Part shown: piece by piece, positions 16,599 through 24,234 of the stretch
Layout: each line of letters begins with the position of its first letter
How positions within the stretch are numbered: the stretch's first letter is position 1
Assembly (NCBI GenBank): GCA_936908745.1
Contig: CAKZFX010000010.1
Coordinates: forward strand, 124,001-188,000
DNA from: an uncultured Chitinophagaceae bacterium
GTDB lineage: Bacteria > Bacteroidota > Bacteroidia > Chitinophagales > Chitinophagaceae
Reading direction: 5' to 3'
Length of the DNA: 64,000 nt
Position numbers and translations under genes: made by a program
The notes under the pieces: generated by a model
Database searches by the model: none
Seen by the model: only the letters and a program-made list of their open reading frames with translations
What the model was told of the DNA's origin: nothing

Positions 16599-17624
16599 AT
16601 GAAGATCGCCGGCAAACTGCCATCAGGAAAACATAAACAACAATTACAAACCTCTGCCAACTATAAAGGAAAGGGTTTTGAGAACACTTCTTTTACGCCC
16701 ATGATGGCGGAAAACGCTTCTTACTGGAAAATGCTGCGGGAGTTTTTTTCAAAAAATAAAAATGTAGCGCCGCCGGTAAAATTGCCATTTGTAAAAACAG
16801 ACTTGCATAAAACAGGATCGGCTGCGCCGGTGATCGTCTGGTTTGGCCATTCTTCTTACTTATTAAAAACAGAAGGGAAAACATTTTTGATCGACCCGGT
16901 GTTCAGTGGCAATGCAGCGCCGCTTTCATTTATGGTCAAAGCATTTCCGGGCAGCAATGAATACAAAGCCGATGATATGCCAATCATCGACTATCTGATC
17001 CTGACGCATGATCATTACGACCACCTCGACTTTAAAACAGTGACGAAACTGAAAAAGAAAGTAAAAAATATTTACTGCTCGCTGGGCATCAGTTCACACT
17101 TACGCTATTGGGGTTTTGACGGCACTATCATTACCGAGATGGATTGGTGGGAGGAGAAACAAATAGATGAAAACATACTACTGGCCGCCACACCTGCACG
17201 ACATTTTTCAGGAAGAGGCATCAAACGGGCGCAAACACTGTGGTCATCTTTCGTTGTCAAAACAAAAAGCCACTCTCTTTACCTCGGCGGCGATTCCGGT
17301 TATGACGCACATTTCAAAGCCATTGGCGAAAAATATGGGCCTTTTGATCTTGTTTTATTAGAGGCAGGTCAATACAATACGATGTGGCCGCATATACACA
17401 TGATGCCGGAGCAAACCGTACAGGCCGCCGTTGACCTCCAGGCAAAAGCACTGATGCCTGTTCATTGGGGTAAATTCACTTTGTCGATGCACGCATGGGA
17501 TGAACCGATTCAACGGGTGGTGGCGAAGGCAAAAGAACTGAATATGCCAGTTGTGACACCGCAGATCGGCGAACCTGTTATTGTCGGCGATCAAAATAAG
17601 ACAACCGAGTGGTGGCATTTATAA
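16599..17624 (+). CDS. Metallo-beta-lactamase-fold hydrolase (NAPE-PLD/UlaG-like)
   Basis: A 341-residue metal-dependent hydrolase. Metal-binding motifs are THDHYDHLD (about 142-150), a downstream ARHFSGRG, GGDSGYD and the C-terminal VHWGKF. The pattern VIVWFGHSSYLLKTEGKTFL plus IDPVFSG places it in the group that includes N-acylphosphatidylethanolamine phospholipase D and UlaG-like lactonases. The substrate is unknown. ATG 16599 (MKIAGKLPSGKHK) fits family starts better than the ATG 72 bases earlier, whose extra residues look non-conserved. There is no signal peptide. It is followed by an elaborate inverted repeat and then a second MBL-fold gene, but the latter has its own promoter. Confidence 0.85.
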   Translation: MKIAGKLPSGKHKQQLQTSANYKGKGFENTSFTPMMAENASYWKMLREFFSKNKNVAPPVKLPFVKTDLHKTGSAAPVIVWFGHSSYLLKTEGKTFLIDPVFSGNAAPLSFMVKAFPGSNEYKADDMPIIDYLILTHDHYDHLDFKTVTKLKKKVKNIYCSLGISSHLRYWGFDGTIITEMDWWEEKQIDENILLAATPARHFSGRGIKRAQTLWSSFVVKTKSHSLYLGGDSGYDAHFKAIGEKYGPFDLVLLEAGQYNTMWPHIHMMPEQTVQAAVDLQAKALMPVHWGKFTLSMHAWDEPIQRVVAKAKELNMPVVTPQIGEPVIVGDQNKTTEWWHL

Positions 17625-17660
17625 TGACTCTTTGAGAATGGTTAGCTGTGTTGTTGAAAA

Positions 17661-17721
17661 TTGAGCATTGAACATTGTTTATTGAATATTCAATTCTCAA
17701 CAATCAATTTTCAATGCTCAA
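17661..17721. repeat. Nested inverted repeat between two MBL-fold genes
   Basis: Outer arms TTGAGCATTGAA (17661-17672) and TTCAATGCTCAA (17710-17721) are perfect 12-mers. Inside are ATTGTT/AACAAT arms and the perfect 14-base palindrome ATTGAATATTCAAT (17681-17694). The whole can fold as one long hairpin. It may act as terminator for the upstream gene, or be a relic of an AT-rich intergenic repeat family. Confidence 0.7.
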
Positions 17722-17736
17722 AAAATGAGAATCATG

Positions 17737-17744
17737 TAGCTTTG
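17737..17744 (+). promoter_or_regulatory. -7 promoter box of the WalJ-like gene
   Basis: TAGCTTTG, an exact TAnnTTTG match, 7 bases before the ATG at 17752; predicts a transcript with only a few leader bases. Confidence 0.6.
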
Positions 17745-17751
17745 TTTTAGC

Positions 17752-18591
17752 ATGTTACAGATCGCATCCTTAAATACAGGCAGCAACGGCAATTGCTTTT
17801 ATATCGGCAATGAAACCGAGGCCGTGTTGATCGACGCCGGTATTTCCTGCCGCGAAACGGAAAAAAGGATGCAGCGGCTCTCGCTGGACATGGGAAAAGT
17901 GAAAGCCATCTTTGTTTCACATGAGCATGGCGACCATATCAGCGGCGTGCCGGGACTGTCCAAAAAATACCAGTTGCCGGTTTATATTACAAAGAACACA
18001 TTTGCGGAAAGTAATATTCCAGTAGCGGAAGACTTGTTATTCGACTTCCGGCGCATCAAACAATTAAAAATTGGCCACCTGCTGATCGTTCCTTTCAAAA
18101 AACATCATGATGCGGCCGATCCGTATAGTTTTATGATCTCCTGCAAAGGGGTAAATGTGGGTGTGATCACCGACATCGGCCATAGCTGCCCCGAAGTGGT
18201 GCATTGTTTCAAACAATGTCATGCGGTATTCCTCGAATCCAACTACTGTGATGATATGCTGGACAGGGGCAATTATCCGTTTCACCTGAAAAAGAGGATC
18301 AGCAGCGACCATGGTCACCTGTCCAATGCGCAGGCGCTGGATTTATTCCTCAACTACCGTTCTCCACAGCTCAGCCACCTGATCCTTTCGCATTTATCCA
18401 AAAACAATAATTCGCCGGAAGTGGTGGAACGCCTGTTCAGCCCGCATGCCGGCACCACGCAGATCACGGTGGCCTCCCGCTACCAGGAAACGGCGGTTTT
18501 TACCATTGGCGGAAATGGTCAGCCTGCGCCTGTTATCTATTATAAGAAGAAACAGACGGATGAATTTCAGTTGAGTTTGTTTGGAGAATAA
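17752..18591 (+). CDS. MBL-fold metallohydrolase, WalJ/YycJ-like
   Basis: A 279-residue cytoplasmic metallo-beta-lactamase-fold protein of the YycJ/WalJ group, related to double-strand-specific 5'-3' exonucleases. Visible features are SLNTGSNGNCFYIG at the N-terminus, the metal motif SHEHGDHISG (about 62-71), KKHHDAADPYSF, the motif DIGH (about 142-145), and SDHGHLSNAQA with LSHLSKNNNSPE near the C-terminus. These match the family closely and length is normal. A role in DNA processing or cell-wall signalling is inferred from homologues only. Its stop codon abuts the higA stop of the opposite strand with no gap. Confidence 0.88.
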   Translation: MLQIASLNTGSNGNCFYIGNETEAVLIDAGISCRETEKRMQRLSLDMGKVKAIFVSHEHGDHISGVPGLSKKYQLPVYITKNTFAESNIPVAEDLLFDFRRIKQLKIGHLLIVPFKKHHDAADPYSFMISCKGVNVGVITDIGHSCPEVVHCFKQCHAVFLESNYCDDMLDRGNYPFHLKKRISSDHGHLSNAQALDLFLNYRSPQLSHLILSHLSKNNNSPEVVERLFSPHAGTTQITVASRYQETAVFTIGGNGQPAPVIYYKKKQTDEFQLSLFGE

Positions 18592-18963
18592 TTACTGCTG
18601 GAGTTTATACTCTTTTGTCAGTGCATCGGCAGGTATGCGTAAGAGCTTACTGAACTTTCGGATCATAGTGAGGGATAAAGCCTGTTTATAATTCAACACT
18701 TTGCTCACGGTACCTTTATCGCCATACTCTTTGGCCAGGTCGGCAGCCGAATAGCCAAAATCCTCCATGCGTATTTTGATCATTTCGATAGGGTCAACTT
18801 CGGGAAGATCCCATTGTTTCTTTTCGTATTCGCTTATCAAAAGCACCAAAAGCATTTTTTCCTTGTGTTCTTCGCTTCCTTTGGCGGCTTCTCTTACTTC
18901 CTCATAGCGGTTAGTGGCTTTTTCATAATCGTCCCTTGTTTCAATTAAAAACCACTGTTTCAT
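18592..18963 (-). CDS. higA: HigA-type antitoxin with helix-turn-helix
   Basis: A 123-residue antitoxin and DNA-binding protein, the second gene of a toxin-first HigBA pair. The N-terminal half is helical and acidic. The C-terminal half is an XRE-type helix-turn-helix: MIKIRMEDFGYSAADLAKEY, then GDKGTVSKVLNYKQALSLTM, then IRKFSKLLRIPADAL. HigA binds and silences HigB and, by analogy, represses the operon through the palindrome at 19395-19423. It starts 11 bases after higB ends. Its stop abuts the stop of the convergent WalJ-like gene. Confidence 0.88.
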   Translation of the reverse strand: MKQWFLIETRDDYEKATNRYEEVREAAKGSEEHKEKMLLVLLISEYEKKQWDLPEVDPIEMIKIRMEDFGYSAADLAKEYGDKGTVSKVLNYKQALSLTMIRKFSKLLRIPADALTKEYKLQQ

Positions 18964-18974
18964 AATAATAAAAT

Positions 18975-19268
18975 TTAAATCGTTGTCGGATCAATACGGT
19001 CATATTCTGTATGTGTACCTATAAATCGAATTTCCACGATCTGATCTTCATAATCTATATACCCAATCAGGCGGTACGAATTATGGACGATCTCAAATCT
19101 TGCACGGTTATTGGCGATCATTTTTGCCTTGGGAAAATCACGCAGTACATCCTGTTTGTTTTTCCAACTGGCTTCTTCCGTTGTGGCCTTCCATGTTGCC
19201 AGGCTTTTCCGGGCGTTGGCGTGTTTTTTCGCAAACGCATTTAGCTTGTCTAAATAAATGATAAGCAT
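18975..19268 (-). CDS. higB: HigB-type mRNA interferase toxin
   Basis: A 97-residue toxin of the HigB/RelE-like family, which cleaves mRNA, usually on the ribosome. Family features are LDKLNAFAKKHANARKSLATW at the N-terminus, ASWKNKQDVLRDFPKAKMI, and the beta-strand core RFEIVHNSYRLIGYIDYEDQ followed by VEIRFIGTHTEYDRID, with the conserved GTH-x-EYD end. Size is typical. As in classical HigBA loci the toxin precedes the antitoxin. A promoter with an overlapping palindrome lies about 120 bases upstream, which suggests negative autoregulation. Activity is inferred from the family. Confidence 0.88.
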   Translation of the reverse strand: MLIIYLDKLNAFAKKHANARKSLATWKATTEEASWKNKQDVLRDFPKAKMIANNRARFEIVHNSYRLIGYIDYEDQIVEIRFIGTHTEYDRIDPTTI

Positions 19269-19385
19269 TATTAATTCTCTTTAAAGAGTTAATAAATAAA
19301 GTGTTGCCTTACGTGGTGTATTTTTCTGCAACGCTTATCATTTCTGACAAACTTGTCTTTCTTAGAATGGTTGGATATTATAATA

Positions 19386-19416
19386 CAAATATATAAAATA
19401 GTTGGCAAATTGCCAA
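19386..19416 (-). promoter_or_regulatory. higBA promoter (-33 TTG and -7 TATATTTG)
   Basis: On the minus strand: TTG (19416-19414), a 20-base spacer, then TATATTTG (19393-19386), an exact -7 match. This predicts a leader of about 110 bases before higB. The operator palindrome covers the -33 box and the spacer. Confidence 0.7.
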
Positions 19417-19423
19417 CTATTTT
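19395..19423. promoter_or_regulatory. 29-base perfect palindrome, likely HigA operator
   Basis: Arms of 14 bases, AAAATAGTTGGCAA and TTGCCAACTATTTT, around one central A. The palindrome overlaps the -33 element and spacer of the higBA promoter, so a bound HigA dimer would block RNA polymerase. The binding protein is inferred. Confidence 0.7.
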
Positions 19424-19573
19424 GAGGTGGTCGTATTTACAAGAATCAAGAAACACACGTTTTTTGATCCTCCTCAATAAATAGTCGACAAAATTTCAAT
19501 TGAAAATCAATAAATTACAAAGGTGTCTTGTAAAATACTTGCTCTTTTAGTAGGTTAAGAAGCTACCCCGCTC

Positions 19574-19581
19574 TATCTTTG
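19574..19581 (+). promoter_or_regulatory. -7 promoter box of the rplM-rpsI operon
   Basis: TATCTTTG, an exact match, 54 bases before the rplM ATG. The untranslated leader contains GGCTTCCGGGATAGCGGGGGCC, which may be structured. Nothing else is seen between the higBA promoter and this box. Confidence 0.6.
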
Positions 19582-19635
19582 CAACCCATTTAAAAACAGG
19601 CTTCCGGGATAGCGGGGGCCACAAATAAAAGACAA

Positions 19636-20079
19636 ATGAGCAAATTACATTTCACTACCAAACATGCGAACGAGGCTACCGTTAAACGCGACTGGTATGT
19701 TGTGGACGGTACTAATCAAACCATTGGTCGTATGTGTGCTAGAATTGCTGCGATTCTCCGCGGTAAAAACAAAGCATACTACACACCTCACGTTGACACC
19801 GGTGATTATATCATCGTGATCAACGCAGAAAAAGCTGTATTGACTGGCGACAAAATGAACCAGAAAATCTATGACCACTTTACTGGTTACCCAGGCGGTC
19901 TGAAAGAAGAAACAGCGATTAACCTGCAAAAACGTCGTCCTGAAGTGATGATCGAAAGAGCAGTAAAAGGTATGTTACCTAAAAACAGGTTGGGCCGCAA
20001 AATGTACAAGAAATTGTTCGTGTACGTAGGTGCAGAACATCCGCACACTGCACAACAACCTAAAGAACTGAAGTTCTGA
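19636..20079 (+). CDS. rplM: 50S ribosomal protein L13 (uL13)
   Basis: L13 binds 23S rRNA early in large-subunit assembly. The 147-residue protein shows the family core: RDWYVVDGTNQTIGRMCARI, ILRGKNKAYYTPHVDTGDYI, VLTGDKMNQKIYDHFTGYPG, and VKGMLPKNRLGRKMYKKLFVY. Length is normal. It heads a cluster rplM-rpsI followed by rpsB-tsf, the usual order in Bacteroidota. A promoter box lies 54 bases upstream. The spacer to rpsI carries a copy of the 20-base palindromic repeat, which could weaken or tune read-through. Confidence 0.98.
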   Translation: MSKLHFTTKHANEATVKRDWYVVDGTNQTIGRMCARIAAILRGKNKAYYTPHVDTGDYIIVINAEKAVLTGDKMNQKIYDHFTGYPGGLKEETAINLQKRRPEVMIERAVKGMLPKNRLGRKMYKKLFVYVGAEHPHTAQQPKELKF

Positions 20080-20101
20080 TCATCAATCAACAATTAAAAA
20101 A

Positions 20102-20121
20102 CCTGCCTGTCGGCAGACAGG
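20102..20121. repeat. 20-base palindromic intergenic repeat, copy 2 (reverse orientation)
   Basis: CCTGCCTGTCGGCAGACAGG, the exact reverse complement of the copies at 15275 and 24235. It lies in the 59-base spacer between rplM and rpsI. Confidence 0.8.
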
Positions 20122-20138
20122 CTTTCAAATAATATATA

Positions 20139-20528
20139 ATGGAAAAGCAAAAAAACGGAGTGGGTCGTCGTAAAGAATCTGTGACAAGGGTTTTCCTTTC
20201 TAAAGGAGAGGGTAACATCACAGTTAACGACAAAGACTACAAAACATATTTTCCGCTGGTGTACCTGCAAAACCAGGTAGAGCGTCCTTTCAAAACAATT
20301 GATGCTATTGGCAAATTTGATGTAAAAATCAACGCTGCCGGTGGTGGTGTAAAAGGACAGGCAGAAGCTGCGATGCTCGGTATCAGCCGTGTATTGGTTG
20401 AACTGAACCCTGAATTCCGCCCTGCTTTGAAAGCAGCCGGTTTGCTGAAAAGGGATCCAAGATCTGTTGAACGTAAGAAATTCGGTCACAAAAAAGCACG
20501 TCGTAGCTACCAGTTCTCTAAACGTTAA
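20139..20528 (+). CDS. rpsI: 30S ribosomal protein S9 (uS9)
   Basis: S9 sits in the head of the small subunit, its C-terminal tail reaching the P-site tRNA. The 129-residue protein has NGVGRRKESVTRVFLSKGEG at the N-terminus, the GGGVKGQAEAAMLGISRVLV core and the invariant basic C-terminal end (RDPRSVERKKFGHKKARRSY then QFSKR). It follows rplM after 59 bases and precedes rpsB after 90 bases, the latter spacer containing a large hairpin. Confidence 0.98.
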   Translation: MEKQKNGVGRRKESVTRVFLSKGEGNITVNDKDYKTYFPLVYLQNQVERPFKTIDAIGKFDVKINAAGGGVKGQAEAAMLGISRVLVELNPEFRPALKAAGLLKRDPRSVERKKFGHKKARRSYQFSKR

Positions 20529-20542
20529 CATCAGCTACGAGC

Positions 20543-20589
20543 AATTAGCTGCGAGCATCTGTCTCAAAGCCCGGTGCTCACAGCTAATT
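20543..20589 (+). repeat. Large inverted repeat in the rpsI-rpsB spacer
   Basis: AATTAGCTGCGAGCA (20543-20557) pairs with TGCTCACAGCTAATT (20575-20589) at 14 of 15 positions around a 17-base loop. The words AGCTACGAGC and AGCTGCGAGC look like a dispersed intergenic repeat. There is no T run, so it is not a clear terminator; it may be a processing or attenuation hairpin. Confidence 0.6.
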
Positions 20590-20618
20590 CATTCTAATAA
20601 AAATTATAATAATAGAAA

Positions 20619-21518
20619 ATGGAAAATAATACATCCTTACAACAGCAGCTTCTGGAAGCAGGTGTTCACTTCGGTCACCTGAAAAAGAAGTGGAATCCTA
20701 AGATGTTACCTTACATCTTCGCTGAAAAGAAAGGTATCCACATCATTGACCTGAACAAAACAGTTGAGTGTCTCCAGGAAACGGCGGCTGCAATGAAACA
20801 AATTGCACGCAGCGGTAAAAAAATCCTGTTTGTTGGTACAAAAAAACAAGCGAAAGACATCGTGAACGAATGCGCTAAGAAAGTGAACATGCCTTTTGTT
20901 ACTGAAAGATGGTTAGGTGGTATGTTGACCAACTTCAACACCGTTCGTAAGAGCGTTAAGAAAATGCAGAGCATTGAAAAAATGCTGGGCGACGGTTCTT
21001 TCGACAGCATCACTAAAAAAGAAAGGCTGACATTGAGCCGTGATAAAGACAAAATGGAGAAAGTATTAGGTGGTATCGCCCAGTTGGGCCGTGTACCTGC
21101 TGCTTTGTTCATCGTTGATATCGGCCACGAACATATCGCCCTGGCAGAAGCAAAGCGCCTTGGTATCACAACTTTTGGCGTGGTAGATACAAACTGCGAT
21201 CCTAATAAAGTGGACTTTGCGGTTCCTGCTAATGACGATGCGACTAAATCGATCGCTATCATCACTAACTATATCACTGCTGCGATTGCAGAAGGTCTTG
21301 CTGAAAGACAAGCTGCAAAAGATGAGGATGTAGAAGAAACTTCAGGTGACGATGCTGAAAAAAGAGCAGCACGCCTCGAAGCAGAAGCACAAGCTGAAGG
21401 TGGCCGTGGCGGCAGAGGTCGTGGTGGCAACGCCGGCGGTGGTGCAGGTGGCGGACAAAGACGTCGTACAACTGGTGGTGGCGGTACAGGCCGTGGCCCT
21501 GGTGGTGGCAGAAGATAA
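20619..21518 (+). CDS. rpsB: 30S ribosomal protein S2 (uS2) with Gly/Arg-rich C-terminal extension
   Basis: S2 binds at the hinge of the 30S head and body and helps recruit S1. The first 235 residues are standard: LLEAGVHFGHLKKKWNPKM, IFAEKKGIHIIDLNKTVECL, RWLGGMLTNFNTVRKSVKKM, ALFIVDIGHEHIALAEAKRL, GVVDTNCDPNKVDFAVPAND. The remaining 60 or so form an acidic stretch (KDEDVEETSGDDAEK) and then a tail of RGG/GGR repeats ending PGGGRR. Usual S2 length is about 230-260, so the 299-residue form is extended; the tail may bind RNA. EF-Ts follows 165 bases on, across a dispersed GGAGTC-type repeat. Confidence 0.97.
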   Translation: MENNTSLQQQLLEAGVHFGHLKKKWNPKMLPYIFAEKKGIHIIDLNKTVECLQETAAAMKQIARSGKKILFVGTKKQAKDIVNECAKKVNMPFVTERWLGGMLTNFNTVRKSVKKMQSIEKMLGDGSFDSITKKERLTLSRDKDKMEKVLGGIAQLGRVPAALFIVDIGHEHIALAEAKRLGITTFGVVDTNCDPNKVDFAVPANDDATKSIAIITNYITAAIAEGLAERQAAKDEDVEETSGDDAEKRAARLEAEAQAEGGRGGRGRGGNAGGGAGGGQRRRTTGGGGTGRGPGGGRR

Positions 21519-21521
21519 TAA

Positions 21522-21558
21522 CGGAGTCGGGAGTCGATAGTCTTGAGTCTATAGTCTC
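21522..21558. repeat. GGAGTC/ATAGTC-type dispersed repeat in the rpsB-tsf spacer
   Basis: A run of imperfect units: CGGAGTCGGGAGTCGATAGT followed by CTTGAGTCTATAGTCTC. The same words recur at 35074-35227 and, inverted, at 35959-35995. Confidence 0.65.
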
Positions 21559-21683
21559 TCAACATCCATGTTATTGTTTACTGTTTGTCTTAACAGAAAT
21601 TTCATCATAGGACCCGGGCATTTGAAAAGTGAATGGATGAAATTGCCGAAGTATCAAATTGTCTAATTGTCAAAAAAATTAAA

Positions 21684-22520
21684 ATGAGTACTGTAACTAT
21701 AAGTGCAGCAGACATCAACAAACTTCGCCAGGCTACTGGCGCAGGTATGATGGATTGCCGTAAAGCATTGACTGAAACAAATGGTGATTTTGAAGCGGCT
21801 ATCGACTGGTTGCGTAAGCAAGGCCAGAAAGTAGCAGCTAAAAGAAGCGACCGTGAAGCAAAAGAAGGCGTGGTGATCGCACAAACAACGGCCGACAATA
21901 AAACTGGTATTGTGATCTGTGTTAGCTGCGAAACTGATTTCGTTTCTAAAAACACTGACTTCGTTGCTTTCGCTCAAAGCATTGCTGATGCTGCGATCGC
22001 TAACAACGTAAAATCTGTTGAAGAACTGAATGAAGTGAGCGTAAACGGTTCTAAAGTAGCTGACCTGGTAAATGATAAACTGGCTTCTATCGGTGAAAAA
22101 ATCGGTATTACCCGTTTTGAAAGAATCGATGCTCCTTTTGTAGCTTCTTACATTCACGGTGCATACAGAATTGGTGTATTGGTAGGTATGGATAAAGACG
22201 CTGCCGAAACTGGTAAAGACGTAGCCATGCAGATTGCTGCGCTGAACCCTGTGGCAGTTGACGCTGATTCAGTTCCTGCTGATGTGGTGGCCCGTGAAAA
22301 AGGGATCATCATGGATGTAATGAAAGAAGATCCTAAAATGGCTGGCAAACCAGAAGAAATGCTGTCTAAAATTGCTGAAGGTAAATTAGGTGCATTCTTC
22401 AAAGAACAAACATTGACAGCACAGGCTTTCGTAAAAGACGCTGGTAAAACAGTGGCTGACTACCTGAAAGAAAGCGGTGATGTGAAAGTAACAGAATTCA
22501 AAAGAGTAGCTTTAGGATAA
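21684..22520 (+). CDS. tsf: Translation elongation factor Ts
   Basis: EF-Ts exchanges GDP for GTP on EF-Tu. The 278-residue protein starts MSTVTISAADINKLRQATGA and shows the family signatures GAGMMDCRKALTETNGDFEA and AIDWLRKQGQKVAAKRSDRE, then the core segments CVSCETDFVSKNTDF and YIHGAYRIGVLVGM. Length is normal. The ATG at 21684 is chosen because an upstream in-frame ATG (21633) would add 17 non-conserved residues read from repeat-like spacer. It ends at a terminator, closing the ribosomal protein cluster. Confidence 0.97.
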   Translation: MSTVTISAADINKLRQATGAGMMDCRKALTETNGDFEAAIDWLRKQGQKVAAKRSDREAKEGVVIAQTTADNKTGIVICVSCETDFVSKNTDFVAFAQSIADAAIANNVKSVEELNEVSVNGSKVADLVNDKLASIGEKIGITRFERIDAPFVASYIHGAYRIGVLVGMDKDAAETGKDVAMQIAALNPVAVDADSVPADVVAREKGIIMDVMKEDPKMAGKPEEMLSKIAEGKLGAFFKEQTLTAQAFVKDAGKTVADYLKESGDVKVTEFKRVALG

Positions 22521-22541
22521 GCTGTTCAAAAGATACATACG

Positions 22542-22571
22542 AAAGGGCTGGTTTTACACCGGCCCTTTTTT
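22542..22571 (+). terminator. Intrinsic terminator after tsf
   Basis: AAAGGGCTGG/CCGGCCCTTT (10 pairs, one G-U) around a 7-base loop, followed by a run of T. Confidence 0.85.
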
Positions 22572-22607
22572 ATTGCTATCAGTGGCATGGCGATTGTTGA
22601 TTACTTG

Positions 22608-22645
22608 ACCGCAGAGTGACAAGAGAATAGAGTTTCGCAGAGAGA
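22608..22645. repeat. CCGCAGAG-type dispersed repeat, copy A
   Basis: ACCGCAGAGTGACAAGAGAA followed by TAGAGTTTCGCAGAGAG, closely matching the copy at 24292-24329. The rest of 22646-22858 holds related words (GGCGCAAAG, CTTTGTGGGAAA, ATCAGCGGGAGG) and no gene. Confidence 0.7.
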
Positions 22646-22858
22646 GACTAACCGCTAAGGCGGAAAGGCGCAAAGATTGCTTTGTGCGTCTTTGTGGGAA
22701 ATATTTACTTCAATACAGAGGACAAAAGAAGGCAAGTCTGCGTTTATCTGCGAGATCAGCGGGAGGTTTTTGTGCCCTTTGTGCAGGCCATTGTGTTCTC
22801 TTTGGTTTGAATTGTGGTTTATATAGAATCAGTATTTTCATAGTTGATAAACGTGCCT

Positions 22859-24199
22859 ATGAGTGATCAGGATAAAATAGACCAATTGCAGCAAGAACTT
22901 AACCGGCTGGCGCAAAACCTGAAGGACAGCTACAAGGAATTGCAGCAAGTGCAGTCGGAGCTCAACCGGCTGCGTGGTTTTGAGCCGGGGCAAATGCCTG
23001 TTCTGCCTAAAAAGCAGCACTCACAATTCAGCTTTGAAAACTTTATTGGTCTCAAACTCATTCATATTATCGGCATTGTGGTGCTGGTGATCGGTTTATC
23101 TATCGGTGTCAAATATGCGATTGACAAAGAATTAATTTCTGCGCTTACAAGAATTGTATTGGCTTATGCTGCCGGCGCTGTGTTATTAATTTTATCATGG
23201 CGGCTGCGGGAAAAATATATGCTGTTCAGCGCTATCTTATTCAGCGGCGGCATGGCTTCTCTTTACTTCACTACCTATGCGGCTTTTAGTTATTATAACT
23301 TTTATTCGTTTGCGGTAGCATTTCTCATCATGATCGGCCTGACGGTTTATACCTGTTATGAAGCAGTACGATATAAGCGACAGGAGATTGCAGCACTCGG
23401 TATGATCGGTGCGTATAGTATTCCTTTCCTGATCAGTCGTAATACGGAAAACGCATTGCTGTTCTTTTCCTACATACTTGTTATCAACTGTGGCGTGGCT
23501 TATCTCGTGCTGCGGATGAAATGGCGGCTGGTGGAAAAAATGGCCTTACTGATCAGCTGGCTCTTCTTTATTTCATGGAGCATTTTTAAAAATGAAAGCT
23601 CACCAACCTTATTTGCGATCGTAATACCGGTTTGTTTTTATGTGCTGTTCAACTTTTTATCATTGGCAAAAAAATGGAATAACAATACATTGTTATTACC
23701 GGGTGATAACCAAAACCTGCTGATCAATCATATGGCTGCGGGAGTGGCCGCAACAGCGCTATTCAGCAACGCCGGTTTTTACGACAATATGCCTCTCATC
23801 ATTGGCCTGCTGGCCGTATATACAGCGATGGTCAGTTTTATCTTTTACTCATTGATGCCGGATGAAACGATCATACAAAAAAGCATGGCGATGCTGACGG
23901 CCGGCTTACTTGTTTTTTACGTCGGGCTGGAGTGGGATGGTGTCACGGTTACATTTATCTGGGTGGCATTGGCAGCAGCGCTGTTTGCGTGGGGCATTTT
24001 TGTCAAAAAATCATGGCCGCGGTTTGCATCTATCTTATTACTGGCGTTGACATTGGGAAAACTGGTCCTCTTTGACAGTGCCAGATTCAACACCATTCAA
24101 AAAATATTCGCTTATATCATTATCGGTACGCTGCTGCTCGTTCTTTCCTTTTTATACCAGAAAAATAAAGACACGCTGTTTAGAAAAGAAGATATGTGA
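22859..24199 (+). CDS. DUF2339 family multi-pass membrane protein
   Basis: A 446-residue integral membrane protein of unknown function. It begins with a coiled coil (about 3-42: DQDKIDQLQQELNRLAQNL, ELQQVQSELNRL), then a linker, then about a dozen hydrophobic helices, starting with FENFIGLKLIHIIGIVVLVI and GLSIGVKYAIDKELIS, which match the DUF2339 pattern. It is shorter than many members, which often have 600-900 residues. ATG 22859 (MSDQDKID) is preferred over one 15 bases upstream, which adds only MINVP. It is followed by dispersed repeats, and pyrH has a separate promoter-like box. Confidence 0.85.
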   Translation: MSDQDKIDQLQQELNRLAQNLKDSYKELQQVQSELNRLRGFEPGQMPVLPKKQHSQFSFENFIGLKLIHIIGIVVLVIGLSIGVKYAIDKELISALTRIVLAYAAGAVLLILSWRLREKYMLFSAILFSGGMASLYFTTYAAFSYYNFYSFAVAFLIMIGLTVYTCYEAVRYKRQEIAALGMIGAYSIPFLISRNTENALLFFSYILVINCGVAYLVLRMKWRLVEKMALLISWLFFISWSIFKNESSPTLFAIVIPVCFYVLFNFLSLAKKWNNNTLLLPGDNQNLLINHMAAGVAATALFSNAGFYDNMPLIIGLLAVYTAMVSFIFYSLMPDETIIQKSMAMLTAGLLVFYVGLEWDGVTVTFIWVALAAALFAWGIFVKKSWPRFASILLLALTLGKLVLFDSARFNTIQKIFAYIIIGTLLLVLSFLYQKNKDTLFRKEDM

Positions 24200-24234
24200 T
24201 ATTTATACAGATACTCTTTGTGTTTCTTTGTGCC

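Noticed and set aside
20102..20121. Palindromic repeat as a terminator between rplM and rpsI
   Set aside because: There is no T run and rpsI must be expressed; it is better described as a dispersed repeat.
21269..21565. 98-residue minus-strand frame rich in Pro opposite the end of rpsB
   Set aside because: It is the antisense of Gly/Arg codons in the S2 tail and has no independent support.
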